From NCBI GenBank assembly GCA_003988855.1, contig QYAI01000174.1, forward strand, positions 1 to 46,911: a stretch of 46,911 nucleotides of DNA, written 5' to 3'. Shown here in pieces: positions 12,111 to 21,425 of this stretch; position 1 is the first letter of the stretch, and every line of letters starts with the position of its first letter. The position numbers and the translations under genes are program-made. A model generated the notes under the pieces. It had not been told where the DNA came from, made no database searches, and was given only the letters and a program-made list of their open reading frames with translations. The DNA is from Arachnopeziza araneosa (lineage: Eukaryota > Ascomycota > Leotiomycetes > Helotiales > Arachnopezizaceae).

Positions 12111-12771
12111 TTATTTCGAGAACCAAGTCTTGTGTCCCAAAACCAATCGACCCATCATGTACATTGATCCTAGGATTCAAAGTCAGCGCTGATTAATGAG
12201 TAAATATTTCTAGAAGTCATTCCTCATCCGGTGCCCCGAACCGACCATATCATGCTGGCGTATCAGAAGAAAATAGTTATAGAAATAGTACGTACCACTG
12301 AAGCCACCCCAGAGAACAATATAGTATGGGTACAGAAGGACCTTGCTTTTAGCAGTCTGGTTCCATTGACGGACGTGGTGTTTGTTTCCCTGCAGGAAAA
12401 GCTTCTGGTAGAAAGGGACGCGGTTGACGCGGTTGACGTAGATGCTGCAAAGAAAAGGCTGTTAGCTTATTCTTACTCCTACTAACTGAGTCTCAAGAAA
12501 CATGACAATGCTTCGGATTGAAGAGAGGAAGTTGGACAGTATTGGCTGCTTGAAGAAGTGGTGTGATCGCTGACTCGATGGTGATTGTCGCGACTCAGCT
12601 ATCGGCGAGGTTTGAAGTTGTAATGAGGATTCACACTCGCAAGAAAAACCAATTGATTACTTACCCTGCCATTGGGTCTGTATTGTTCGAAGCCTGGAGT
12701 GGAGAGATTTGGTTGTCGTCTCGGAAGTCGTTCGATGTTGAAGCTCGAAAGGCGCTAGTTTTTGGCGCCAT
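12111..12771 (-). CDS. Small mitochondrial membrane protein, cytochrome c oxidase subunit VIIa-like
   Basis: This gene is hidden in three short exons: 12665-12771, 12296-12444 and 12111-12169. The introns start GTAAGT and GTACGT and end in CAG and TAG, and all phases agree, giving 104 aa. Exon 2 encodes a stretch with RVNRVPFYQKLFLQG and ends in LLYPYYIVLWGGFS. Exon 3 continues with SMYMMGRLVLGHKTWF. The basic segment followed by one hydrophobic helix and a short tail is typical of small single-pass subunits of cytochrome c oxidase, and the wording most resembles fungal subunit VIIa. The first 35 residues are variable. Its start lies 138 bp from the divergent PPR-like gene, which also looks mitochondrial. 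The gene model is strong; the exact subunit name is less certain. Confidence 0.72.
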
Positions 12772-12909
12772 GCTGACTAATAATTTTATCTCAAGCTTCA
12801 AACCTCACTAGGAACGGAGGTACAAACACCCAAGATTTATACCGCATTGACTGACGAGATGCCATGGAACCGGACGATATGAGGTACGCCAATTGGCTGT
12901 TTACAAATA
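12772..12909. promoter_or_regulatory. Short bidirectional promoter region
   Basis: Only 138 bp separates the ATG of the minus-strand oxidase-subunit-like gene from the ATG of the plus-strand PPR-like gene, so both must be driven from this interval or from sites inside each other's transcripts. No clear TATA box is seen. Confidence 0.6.
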
Positions 12910-15441
12910 ATGCGACCGGCTCTGCAGAGGTTGCTTTCAAGGCCCTCGTCCCTTGAATTATTGAGGTTTTTAGTTGGGACTCCAGGATCTACGGTGTGTG
13001 CCGCGAGGACAGCGGGAAACGGGAGATTGGGAGATAGGAGAATTTCTGGGACTCGCAGATATGGTGGTGTAGCTTTGGCTTCTCAGAGTTCTGATTCGGA
13101 GCATTTTGTGGTGCACAAACAAAGGAATGGAGATCTGGGCAAGCAGAGGGCTTCAGAGCCTGGCAGATATGAAGGTGTAGCATTGGAATCTCAGCATGTT
13201 GATATACTTGAGACTCAGTCTTTTGCCGATTCAGCTCCAAATTCTTCGTCCTCATCACTCACAATCATTCGAGAACCAATCCCCGGGCATGGGCTACAGA
13301 AATGGCATGAAGGACTGTGGACTTATGAGCAACTTGAATTCGAATCAGATTTGGAATCAAGTTTGGGTCACGGAAAGAGATTATTGGATCAAGAGGAAAA
13401 TCGGCTTGATATACAGTTGTGGGCCTGTCTGCTATCGTATAGGAGAAGGATATACGGAGATTCGGGAACACTCTCTTTCTGGAATGCTATTCGAAACCGA
13501 GCTCTCGTCATTCCAACACCGTCGCGGTGGAGTTCGAGATCAAAGTCTATGCTGTGGCCAGTCTTCTTGGATTTGGGGTTTAAAAATCACTCTGTTTTAG
13601 AACAAATTGTTGATTACGCAGATGATCTTTGGCACCACCACAGGAAACGATGGACTAAACTGCACGTGTCTATTGTGGGGCATTTTTTGCGCAACGGCGA
13701 TGGAGAAAATGCAACAAAATGGCATCAACGACTACTACCAAATCATGCTCCAGGGAGAGGTTTATTTGCTCGAATGTGCCGAGAAGTTACGATTTTTAAT
13801 GGCGATATGAGAGCACTTAAGAGAATCTACAAAGATCTTCCCCATCGGAATGCGTATTCAAGTGTCATCCCGAACCTAATTGCCAAGGAAAGGTTCAAAG
13901 ATGCTTACCATTGGCACCTCTTCTTCATTGAAAATGGGGACCTACCAGCAACTTCCAAGATGGTAGAGCCTTTGATGCATTATCTAGCTATATATGATCG
14001 CCTTGCTGCCGTCAAAGTCAGCAAAAGTCTTGTCGACTCCGGAGTATCATTTGCCTCGAGCTTACCCGTCGACATGGACGTCTATACCAAGATCTCAAGG
14101 GAGATGGTAAATCTCATACATGGTGAGACGTACAATGTGTCGGAGAAAAAATACAACGATAGTTTAGGCTCCCGGTGGTTTGCAACAAGCTGGATATCTC
14201 TTGATGTGGCCATCAATGCTGTACATGCCCTTGGCGTTCAAGAGATTGGACCCCTTTCATTCTTAGCAATCTGTTTGAGAGATCCAGATCCGCAGGCTAT
14301 TCTTCTACGAATTCAACAGCTTCGAGATCTCGGTATCTCGATTCGCAACTCAGTCTTTGCTGGTGCTGTAGAGCACTTTGCACGAAACGAACAGATTGAG
14401 TTCTTGGAAGGACTGATTTACAGTGATCAACATCCAGACGAACTAGAAGATGGCAAACTTCAAGAGAAGATACTGTTAGAATCATCACGCCTACGGGACT
14501 GGCGACGATATCAAAGAACTTTAGCAATATTGTCTCTGGCCAGTAAAAACCCTCGTGTAGAGAGAGAGAATGTTGTTCTTCGATCTCTTATTTCGACGGG
14601 TGATGCTACAGCAGCAAAAGAATATTTGAATCATATGCAGATTGAAGGAATTCCAGTCAAAGCCAAGACCTGCACTCATATACTTCGAGGTATCTTACGG
14701 GCGCGACGACAAGGACGACGTCCAGTCGTACCTTTCAAACATGCAACGAAAGGAAATGATGACTTGAATAAGGCCATCGAAATTCTGCGATCCATCATGA
14801 CTTCAGGGAGTTATGTTCCGGCTACACTTTGGAGGGAGATCATCCGACGGTTAGGCATGCTAGGTCGACTTGATGATCTTCAAGAATTATGTCTCTTCTT
14901 AGCACATTGGTATGGTCCCTCTTCGCCTCGTCGTGATAAAGCATTTCGGGTCCCGCTCGATGTCCCATCCTCTCATCCTCTCCACCCGCTTACGTTTCTC
15001 TTCAACAAATCACTTCAGCATGCAATTGTCGAATGGGGATTCATCCACTCCCTTGCACAAGACCACCGTCAGAGAAGCAATAATTATCAAAGCCGACAAC
15101 TGGATGAGCCTATCCCTTTCCCCAACATCAGCTTCGGCATCCGACTCTTGAAGCAACTTCACGCTCAAGGGGTACATATCGACACTCAAAGCGTCCGCAA
15201 AGCTCTACTCCATCGTTTAGTCATTTACTACGGGCCTGGGGTTTCTAACAAGTCTTACAATCGGGTCGGACAGGCAAGAATGGAAGGTCAATTAGAAGTT
15301 GTAGCAAATCAGATTGATGATGCTTTGGGTGGTGAATTCTTCGCTGCGGTGGATTTGCCTAGGCTGATAAGGCAACTTAGCCTCAGTAAGTTGGAGGCTT
15401 TAGAGAGGAGGAGGAGAATGAGCTTATCTGCTCCTGAGTAA
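12910..15441 (+). CDS. Large mitochondrial PPR-like (helical repeat) protein
   Basis: A single exon encodes 843 aa. The N-terminus (MRPALQRLLSRPSSLELLRF) is Arg/Leu-rich without acidic residues near the start, as in a mitochondrial presequence. The body consists of degenerate helical hairpins of about 35 residues, for example NLIAKERFKDAYHWHLFF near residue 325, and segments near 565-600 that include AAKEYLNHMQIEGIPVKAKT. This is the pattern of fungal PPR proteins that handle mitochondrial RNA or translation. Residues about 37-108 contain two copies of a 36-residue unit (RY-GVAL-SQ) encoded by a 108-bp tandem duplication. The partner RNA cannot be told from the sequence. It is divergent from an oxidase-subunit-like gene. 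Confidence 0.75.
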   Translation: MRPALQRLLSRPSSLELLRFLVGTPGSTVCAARTAGNGRLGDRRISGTRRYGGVALASQSSDSEHFVVHKQRNGDLGKQRASEPGRYEGVALESQHVDILETQSFADSAPNSSSSSLTIIREPIPGHGLQKWHEGLWTYEQLEFESDLESSLGHGKRLLDQEENRLDIQLWACLLSYRRRIYGDSGTLSFWNAIRNRALVIPTPSRWSSRSKSMLWPVFLDLGFKNHSVLEQIVDYADDLWHHHRKRWTKLHVSIVGHFLRNGDGENATKWHQRLLPNHAPGRGLFARMCREVTIFNGDMRALKRIYKDLPHRNAYSSVIPNLIAKERFKDAYHWHLFFIENGDLPATSKMVEPLMHYLAIYDRLAAVKVSKSLVDSGVSFASSLPVDMDVYTKISREMVNLIHGETYNVSEKKYNDSLGSRWFATSWISLDVAINAVHALGVQEIGPLSFLAICLRDPDPQAILLRIQQLRDLGISIRNSVFAGAVEHFARNEQIEFLEGLIYSDQHPDELEDGKLQEKILLESSRLRDWRRYQRTLAILSLASKNPRVERENVVLRSLISTGDATAAKEYLNHMQIEGIPVKAKTCTHILRGILRARRQGRRPVVPFKHATKGNDDLNKAIEILRSIMTSGSYVPATLWREIIRRLGMLGRLDDLQELCLFLAHWYGPSSPRRDKAFRVPLDVPSSHPLHPLTFLFNKSLQHAIVEWGFIHSLAQDHRQRSNNYQSRQLDEPIPFPNISFGIRLLKQLHAQGVHIDTQSVRKALLHRLVIYYGPGVSNKSYNRVGQARMEGQLEVVANQIDDALGGEFFAAVDLPRLIRQLSLSKLEALERRRRMSLSAPE
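13018..13233 (+). repeat. 108-bp tandem duplication within the PPR-like gene
   Basis: Two diverged copies about 108 bp (36 codons) apart are recognised by cagatatggtggtgtagc at 13056 and cagatatgaaggtgtagc at 13164, each followed by a matching TTGG-x-TCTCAG stretch. The reading frame is kept. It lies in the poorly conserved region after the presequence. Confidence 0.6.
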
Positions 15442-15734
15442 GAGTTCGAATCGGAGGATGTCTTGATGTTGGATGTTTTGACGCTGGGGTTGTCTATCTT
15501 GAGATTCCAGCCGTTTAAAAAACAATTGAAAGATAATTAAACATTTAAAGTACACTTTACCGAGTAACCGTAGGACCTATTGACTTCTTCATGTAGGTTT
15601 CTCCGGCTAGCTTCGTCATTCACCCGAAGAAATCTCGTCCAGATCGATCTCGCGCTTCCATCTCGAACCACACAGCCTCATCATCCATCAACATTTCTCT
15701 TCCACTGTCAATTCTTCTTCCTCCCTACACCAAG
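15442..15734. other. Intergenic/5' leader of the coiled-coil gene
   Basis: The stretch before the start at 15735 is C/T-rich (atcatccatcaac, tcttcttcctccctacacc), as in many fungal leaders. No separate gene is seen. Confidence 0.4.
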
Positions 15735-17381
15735 ATGGACTCTACCATCAACAACAAGCGTCCGCGCGACGAAAGTAACGACAGCGAAGAAGATCTCTTT
15801 GGCGCCTCTCCTCCAAGAAAGAAGGGACGAGCAATCGCTCCCGCCACAACACCAATACCACCCGCTCCGATTCTCCTCGCTGGCACCCAGGCCAAACCCA
15901 AGCTGGCGACCCCCCACCCCTCCCGCTTCACCCCCTCGGACTCGCTCCTCCGAATCAAGACGCATACTCCTGCCGTGGCGCAAGCAGAAGTCATCTCCAA
16001 CCAAGTCGCCCAGTCGAGCATGTACAGAGACGCAGTGAAGCTCTACCTCGGGGAGCACGAGCGGAGATTGTCGGTGGAGGAGAAGAACAGGGGGTTGGAG
16101 GAGGAGAAGAAGCGCTTGACAGAGGAGGTGGAGCGGCTCCGGGCCGTGTTGAGAGCAAGAGATTCGCCGCTGGCGTTGAGTCTGGCCGCGCCTGCTGTTG
16201 CGCCTCCTCCTTCTCCTGTTGCCGCTCCTCCCCCTTCAGAGGAGGTTCAGAAGTCCAGCAGAGAGAAGGACAATGAGATCAAAGAAGCGGAAGCAAGAGT
16301 CCTCTCCCTCTCATCCGACAATGAGAAGCTCAAAGGGGACCTTGACTTCACCACAGTGCAGTTCAACAATCACGAACGCACTCTCACACTGATCAGAAAC
16401 TTCTTTGGGATCACCCAGATCCTCTCTACCTCTGGAGATCTCTTGGTTCTTGAGATTGAGAATCTCCATCACCAATTCAAGCACGATGAACGCGCAAGAA
16501 TCGACGCGAACTGTGCAGCCAAATATACGCAGCTGTGGAGCGATGAGGTACAGAAGTTGCGAAAGTTGTACGAATTTGAATGCGAGAAGTCACGGTCGGC
16601 CGTGAGAGGGGAGCTAGAGATTGCGAGGAGCGAGATCAGAGAGCTTCAGAATCAACAATTGGAGGAGTTGAGAGACGAGAAAGACAAGGCCAGAGTCTTG
16701 GGTGGGCAGCTGGTTGAGATGGGCAAGGAGAAGAGTCAACTGACGGATGAGCTGTGGAAGTCAAAGGAGCAGGTTGGAACCTTGAACGGGCGAGTGGATG
16801 AGATGGCAAAAGAGAAGAACAAGTTGACCAATCAACTCTCGGAGGCAAATGAGAATGTTGAAGAATTCAATGAGGTGCAACACGAGAAGAACAGATTAGC
16901 ATATGAACTTCGAAATGCGAGGGAAAAGATCGAGAAGTTGGAGAGTGCAGCATCATCACAACTACAAGCGACGAAGGAAGTTTCTGCGCCAGTATTCGTC
17001 TTCCAAACTCCAGTGGCAGCAGTTATCGATCAGCCTGCTGTCCAGCCTTCAGTCAGCACCGCTCCGGTCCTCCAATCTCCCACCACCGCTCCAAACTCTA
17101 CGATTCAGCCTCCAACTCTCATACCTGCGACCCTTGAATCTCCCATCATCGACTCCTCCCCCACAACCTCCGATCCCACTCTCCGCCCCATCCTCCGCCC
17201 TAATCTCCGCGTCCCGAAGATCAAGATCAGAGCCCCAGAAGCACCAGCAAATAATGAAAGCGACCTGAGACACATGCTCGGTTCGTTGACGGTCAGTCCG
17301 GCAGCTAGAGGAGGGAGCGAGAAGCATCCCACCGGTCCTCCGCGGAGGAGTGCGCGTCTTGCAAAGAGAAATGGGGTTTGA
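15735..17381 (+). CDS. Coiled-coil protein with nuclear-type basic motifs, function unknown
   Basis: A single exon encodes 548 aa, starting at the first ATG of the frame in a caagATGg context. The N-terminus has basic clusters (KRPRDE, then SPPRKKGR) next to an acidic SNDSEEDLFG run, suggesting a nuclear protein. Heptad-like coiled coil covers about residues 108-140 (EKNRGLEEEKKRLTEEVERL) and much of 190-410, with two related blocks around KEKSQLTDELWKSKEQ and KEKNKLTNQLSEANE. A Pro/Ser/Thr-rich linker (about 415-500) precedes a short C-terminal region ending RRSARLAKRNGV. I do not recognise the family. GC content is higher than in its neighbours. Confidence 0.8.
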   Translation: MDSTINNKRPRDESNDSEEDLFGASPPRKKGRAIAPATTPIPPAPILLAGTQAKPKLATPHPSRFTPSDSLLRIKTHTPAVAQAEVISNQVAQSSMYRDAVKLYLGEHERRLSVEEKNRGLEEEKKRLTEEVERLRAVLRARDSPLALSLAAPAVAPPPSPVAAPPPSEEVQKSSREKDNEIKEAEARVLSLSSDNEKLKGDLDFTTVQFNNHERTLTLIRNFFGITQILSTSGDLLVLEIENLHHQFKHDERARIDANCAAKYTQLWSDEVQKLRKLYEFECEKSRSAVRGELEIARSEIRELQNQQLEELRDEKDKARVLGGQLVEMGKEKSQLTDELWKSKEQVGTLNGRVDEMAKEKNKLTNQLSEANENVEEFNEVQHEKNRLAYELRNAREKIEKLESAASSQLQATKEVSAPVFVFQTPVAAVIDQPAVQPSVSTAPVLQSPTTAPNSTIQPPTLIPATLESPIIDSSPTTSDPTLRPILRPNLRVPKIKIRAPEAPANNESDLRHMLGSLTVSPAARGGSEKHPTGPPRRSARLAKRNGV

Positions 17382-17520
17382 CGTTGCGGTGGGAATATCT
17401 TGGTGGAAGAGCACTGCAAAAGTTTGTGTCTGATTAGGTTGATTGTGGGGTATCTTACGGATCTGAGAGATTATTGCGGACGGAATATGAGAAATTGTTG
17501 CAGGACGTATGAGAGCGAGA

Positions 17521-17630
17521 TTGATGGATGTTAGGCAAGGCGGATAGATGTTAGGCAAGGCGGATGGATATTAAGCAAGGCGGATGGATGTCAAGCAAGG
17601 CGGATGGATGTTAAGCAAGGCGGATGGATG
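17521..17630. repeat. 20-bp minisatellite, about 5.5 copies
   Basis: The unit cggatggatgttaagcaagg is repeated head to tail in five copies at 17521-17620, with single-base variants (first copy ttgatggatgttaggcaagg), plus a 10-bp partial copy. A short GAGAGCGAGA word flanks both sides (about 17511 and 17630), suggesting growth by slippage or unequal exchange. It begins 140 bp after the coiled-coil gene stop. Confidence 0.9.
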
Positions 17631-17668
17631 AGAGCGAGAACAAGGTGGATCCGGGGTGGAAACACTCC

Positions 17669-17812
17669 TCACCGTGCGTTTTCATTCTGGTTCTTCTGGG
17701 TTTCGAGCGGGATCTCCGACTTGGCTACGTTGATCCATCGATACACTCCTGTCTGAGTGGTCCCGAAAAGAACAGCGCTGGAATCTGCAAGTGGTTGGTT
17801 GACTGGATTCAT
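17669..17812 (-). CDS. Doubtful small ORF, 47 aa, possibly one exon of a spliced gene
   Basis: From the ATG at 17812 the frame reads MNPVNQPLADSSAVLFGTTQ and then TGVYRWINVAKSEIPLETQ, which looks like protein with balanced composition. It ends at a TGA that overlaps a possible donor (cg/GTGAGG), so the true gene may continue downstream. No family is recognised and no second exon could be found. It may be chance. Confidence 0.22.
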   Translation of the reverse strand: MNPVNQPLADSSAVLFGTTQTGVYRWINVAKSEIPLETQKNQNENAR

Positions 17813-18793
17813 GGCGGTGATTGAGGATGGGAGATGGATTGGAAGTGCCGCTTGGCACCGCCCACTTTCCTTTTCCTCTTGTCGCCAGCGGAGTCGGTCT
17901 ATCAGGAACAGCAGCAAACACCAGATCACCATCTTCACTAACGTCTTCTTCTTCTTCTTCAATCAATCAATCCATCGCAGATACGGCACTCCCAAAACCC
18001 GAATCTCAATCTCTCTCCCACTAGGGATGACGGGAATGATCGAGGCGGGTACTGGCGGCGCGAGTCGGGATGGTGATAGATGATTCTAGATAGATGAATG
18101 GGATCTGATTCGATGAGTGCAGCCTTGATTGATATAAGTGACATGACCACCTAGACTAACATATTGATGAGAGCGAAGCCATGCACCCTTTTGCCTTGCT
18201 TACACACTAATAGCAACGGAGAACAGCACTGGAGACGAGTATGGGTCGTTGATTCATGGTAATGCAGTACATATCTCATGCAGACGTTTGAAAGCAGATG
18301 AAAGTTTGGGCACATATCACCGCAGTTTTGAACTCAAAGAGGTCTCCTTGTTGATTCTCTGGTTTTTAGAGGTTGGTCTATGTAATTCCAATCTTGTTAC
18401 ATGTCTACGTCCCATATCCGTGGCGCATCTGTTGGGAATAGGGGCAGAGTTTGCATTGAACGATGATAATGATACAGGAAGAGAGCAGATCTACTGGGCC
18501 ACTAAATAGTGTGTTTGGCACCCGCCAGTCCATCTCCAGAAGATGTATGACACCCAATTCCTGACAACATCTCACCGCTCACGCTGCCATCGTTGACTTC
18601 GTCCCAGCTATTCCTCCATCAGAATACATGAGCAAAAGTGACGTTTAGACAATATATACACCCTGGCTGGTTTGAAGGGCAGGTAGATGTCGCTTGTGTG
18701 CAAGGAGTTGATTGGACCGCTTCCTGCAGCTGCAAGCCACGGTGCTCCCGCCTAGACAGCCTCTATGCCTGAACATCAACATCAACTCACCTC

Positions 18794-20870
18794 ATGCCGG
18801 TGACCGACCATCATACACAATCAATGGCCCTCTGCGGTGCCTGCCAGCGGTTGCAGATCCATCTCCTGCCCGACCCCGTTGATGACAGTAGTCAGAGCAT
18901 CTATTCGGGCGTCCCTCACTCCACCACCGGCGTGCTCCTGGTCAGCGCGCAGAGCTGCCCCGGCTGTGCGCTCATCGCAGAGTCTTTTCTCAGGGTTGGC
19001 CATTACCACACCCCTAGAGCCGTGGTCGAGGAGAAACTGCGCGTGGAACCATCAAGCCCGGTCTTGTTGAGAGCTGGACGGAGGGGGGAGGATGGAGCGG
19101 GAAGGGGAGCACGGTTGGATGCTATCGAGGTTCTTGTGGCTCATGGAAAGAGCTTTATGAGAGGGAGGATCCATTTGTATGCCCCAAGAGGTGAGATCGT
19201 CATCCACGGCGCTGGACTTTGCTGAGCGGACAGGGAGTTCTGCTGTTCTGTCTGGAGATGTCATTGAGAAGCCAATGCTGGCTGATGACACCCGAAGACC
19301 AAGCGAACTGGTTCAAGAATGGCTGGATGTATGCGTCTCGCAGCATGCTCCATGTCGCATTGATGATTCTGGCGATCAAGCCAGTGAGATAGAAACAAAA
19401 GGGGTACCTCCCGTCCAACCGCGTCGTCTCATCAGAGTATTCGAGGCGAGTGATGGAGGCACGAAGCCAAATCCGAGACTGGTCGAGCGCTGGCCGCCGA
19501 GCCATGGTGATTACTATGTGGCCCTCAGCCATTGCTGGGGCCCTCCTGACAAACGCCCACTGTGTACAACCAAGGCCACCCTCGCTCAGCACCTGCTACA
19601 GATCCCTTGGCATCACCTCCCGCAGACGTTCCAAGACGCGATCTCGCTCTGCGCCGATCTCTCGATCCAATACCTCTGGATCGATTCCTTGTGCATCGTC
19701 CAAGATGACGAAGAGGACTGGAGGCGGGAATCCAAGATCATGGGGAGCATATACGAGAATGCCCGGTTTACCATGGCGGCGTCCTCGGCCGTCAACTCCA
19801 CCGAGGGACTCTTCAAGGTGAGGAAGTCTCTGCATCTGGTCGAGATTCCATATCACGAATCTACAGCAGAGGGCGAGAGGAGAGATCTGGTACTTGGCTA
19901 CATCGAACCCGATCTGGACAAATGTCTGTCTTCATCGCCGTTGAACCAGCGAGCGTGGGTGATGCAAGAATACTACCTCTCGCGTCGGACTGTGCACTTC
20001 ACGGCTCATGGCCTCGTGTGGTCGTGCCAGAACGGCAAACGGCCACAGACGCGACACGTGCGGAGTGAGTTCGGGACCAGCTGGGAGACGGTCTTTGAAG
20101 ACGACTGGAAGACACTGGTGCAGAGCTACACACGACGAGCACTCACGTACAAATCCGACAAGCTCGTCGCTTTGGAAGGCCTTGCAAGCAAGTTTAGGTA
20201 TCGTCACCGTGGTCGACAGCTGAGTTATCGGCACGGGCTGTGGTTGGGCGACCAGCCGCACGATCTGCTGTGGTACGGCGAGGGCAGACTCGCCCGCGAC
20301 ATGGGCAACGGCATCCCGTCCTGGAGCTGGGCTTCTACCACGGGCGCCATCTCGTTCAAAGAATCCGTGTTTGCAGACCCCGAGGTCTTCCACGCAAGAC
20401 TCGGCCTCCCACCGTCGCAGGGCGTGGCGTTACGCGGAGAGCCATCCAGCTCCCATCTCAATATGAACGTGCTAGCCAGAAGAATCGATGACCTGGACGG
20501 CCCGGTCCAGTGCCAAGCCTTCTGCGTCGAAGACCTCCAGGATATGGGCTCCACCGGCCGGATGCACGACGACTACCGCAACGGCCACCTCCATGCGGCT
20601 CCGACGTTCATCTTCCGCTCGGGCGGAGACAAGCTGGGCTGGGGCGTATTCGACGCACACGAGGCGCCGCCCGGGCCCGTGTTCTGCGTGCCGCTGCTCA
20701 GGCAAAAGGTCTGGGAAGGCTTCGCCACGTCCGCGGAGCAGTATTTCCTGTGGGTGCTGCTCGTGACACCTGCTGTGGACGCCGACCAGTACACACGCGT
20801 GGGATGGGGTCTGCATTTCGTCCCTGCGTGGTTCGATGACTTAGCCGCGAGAGAAATCCGTCTTGTGTGA
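18794..20870 (+). CDS. HET-domain protein, intact (HET locus B)
   Basis: Exons 18794-19190 and 19234-20870, with a 43-bp intron (GTGAGA..ACAG), give 677 aa. The N-terminus (MALCGACQRL) and a CPGCALI motif belong to a leader common in this class. The HET core starts at about residue 225 with YYVALSHCWG, followed by QYLWIDSLCIVQDDEEDW (about 280) and a NARFTMAAS segment. RAWVMQE follows near 372, and SWSWASTTG near 495 fits the region after the core. HET proteins act in non-self recognition, and the domain triggers cell death when activated. No NACHT, WD40 or ankyrin partner domain is seen. It is the only HET locus in this window without frame breaks, and it is more GC-rich than the decayed ones. 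Confidence 0.88.
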
Positions 20871-21425
20871 TGGCCCATATCGGAGGGACAATCTCTCTCT
20901 GCTCTCCCCTACCTCATATAATCAAACAGTTTCGGTCACTGCACGCTACAAGCGCAACGATTAACCGGGCTCTCTATCTGACCTGAGATGTAGTAGTGTC
21001 GCAGTCATGAAGAAAAGCACATTCAAAGAGAAGCAGATATCCTGCAACAAATACGCATCTTCTCTGGTGATGGTACACTCCAGGTAACTCCGCACCGCTT
21101 CACAGTAGAACCGCAACACCAACCCCATCTCCAGCACCTCTATTTCCGGAAACCGAATCCTGATTTCTCCCATGATCTCTACTCGGCCTGGACTCTGAGT
21201 GCTAGCTCTCTCTGGCTCACGCACTCGAGTCCGGTTTAGTTACTACTTGACTCACAAATCTAGAGTTCTCTGTCATCTTCAAGAATGTGAGTGCTGTGTT
21301 ACGGATCATTGGAGAAATGTAATTTATTCCGACAAAATATATAACGTCGTGATAATAAAGATATACCAAAAAGAAAGGTCAGAGCATAGAATATGCTATT
21401 GTTATCATCCTTCAACACCAGCATC
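20871..21425. other. Convergent 3' intergenic region
   Basis: This lies between the stop of the HET gene (plus) and the stop of the DUF2235 gene (minus). AT-rich around 21300-21400. No gene or RNA is recognised. Confidence 0.45.

Larger units (their letters stand above)
17382..18793. other. Intergenic region with minisatellite and microsatellite
   Basis: Apart from the minisatellite at 17521-17630, a cttcttcttcttcttc tract near 17946-17961 and one doubtful small minus-strand frame, no gene can be supported. The right end is the upstream region of the intact HET gene. Confidence 0.45.

Noticed and set aside
17049..17558. 169-codon minus-strand frame opposite the coiled-coil gene
   Set aside because: It is antisense to a long gene with clear coding features, and its residues mirror the Pro/Ser-rich segment.
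19932..20393. Long minus-strand frames opposite the intact HET gene
   Set aside because: They are shadows of a GC-rich coding strand; the plus strand carries all conserved HET motifs.
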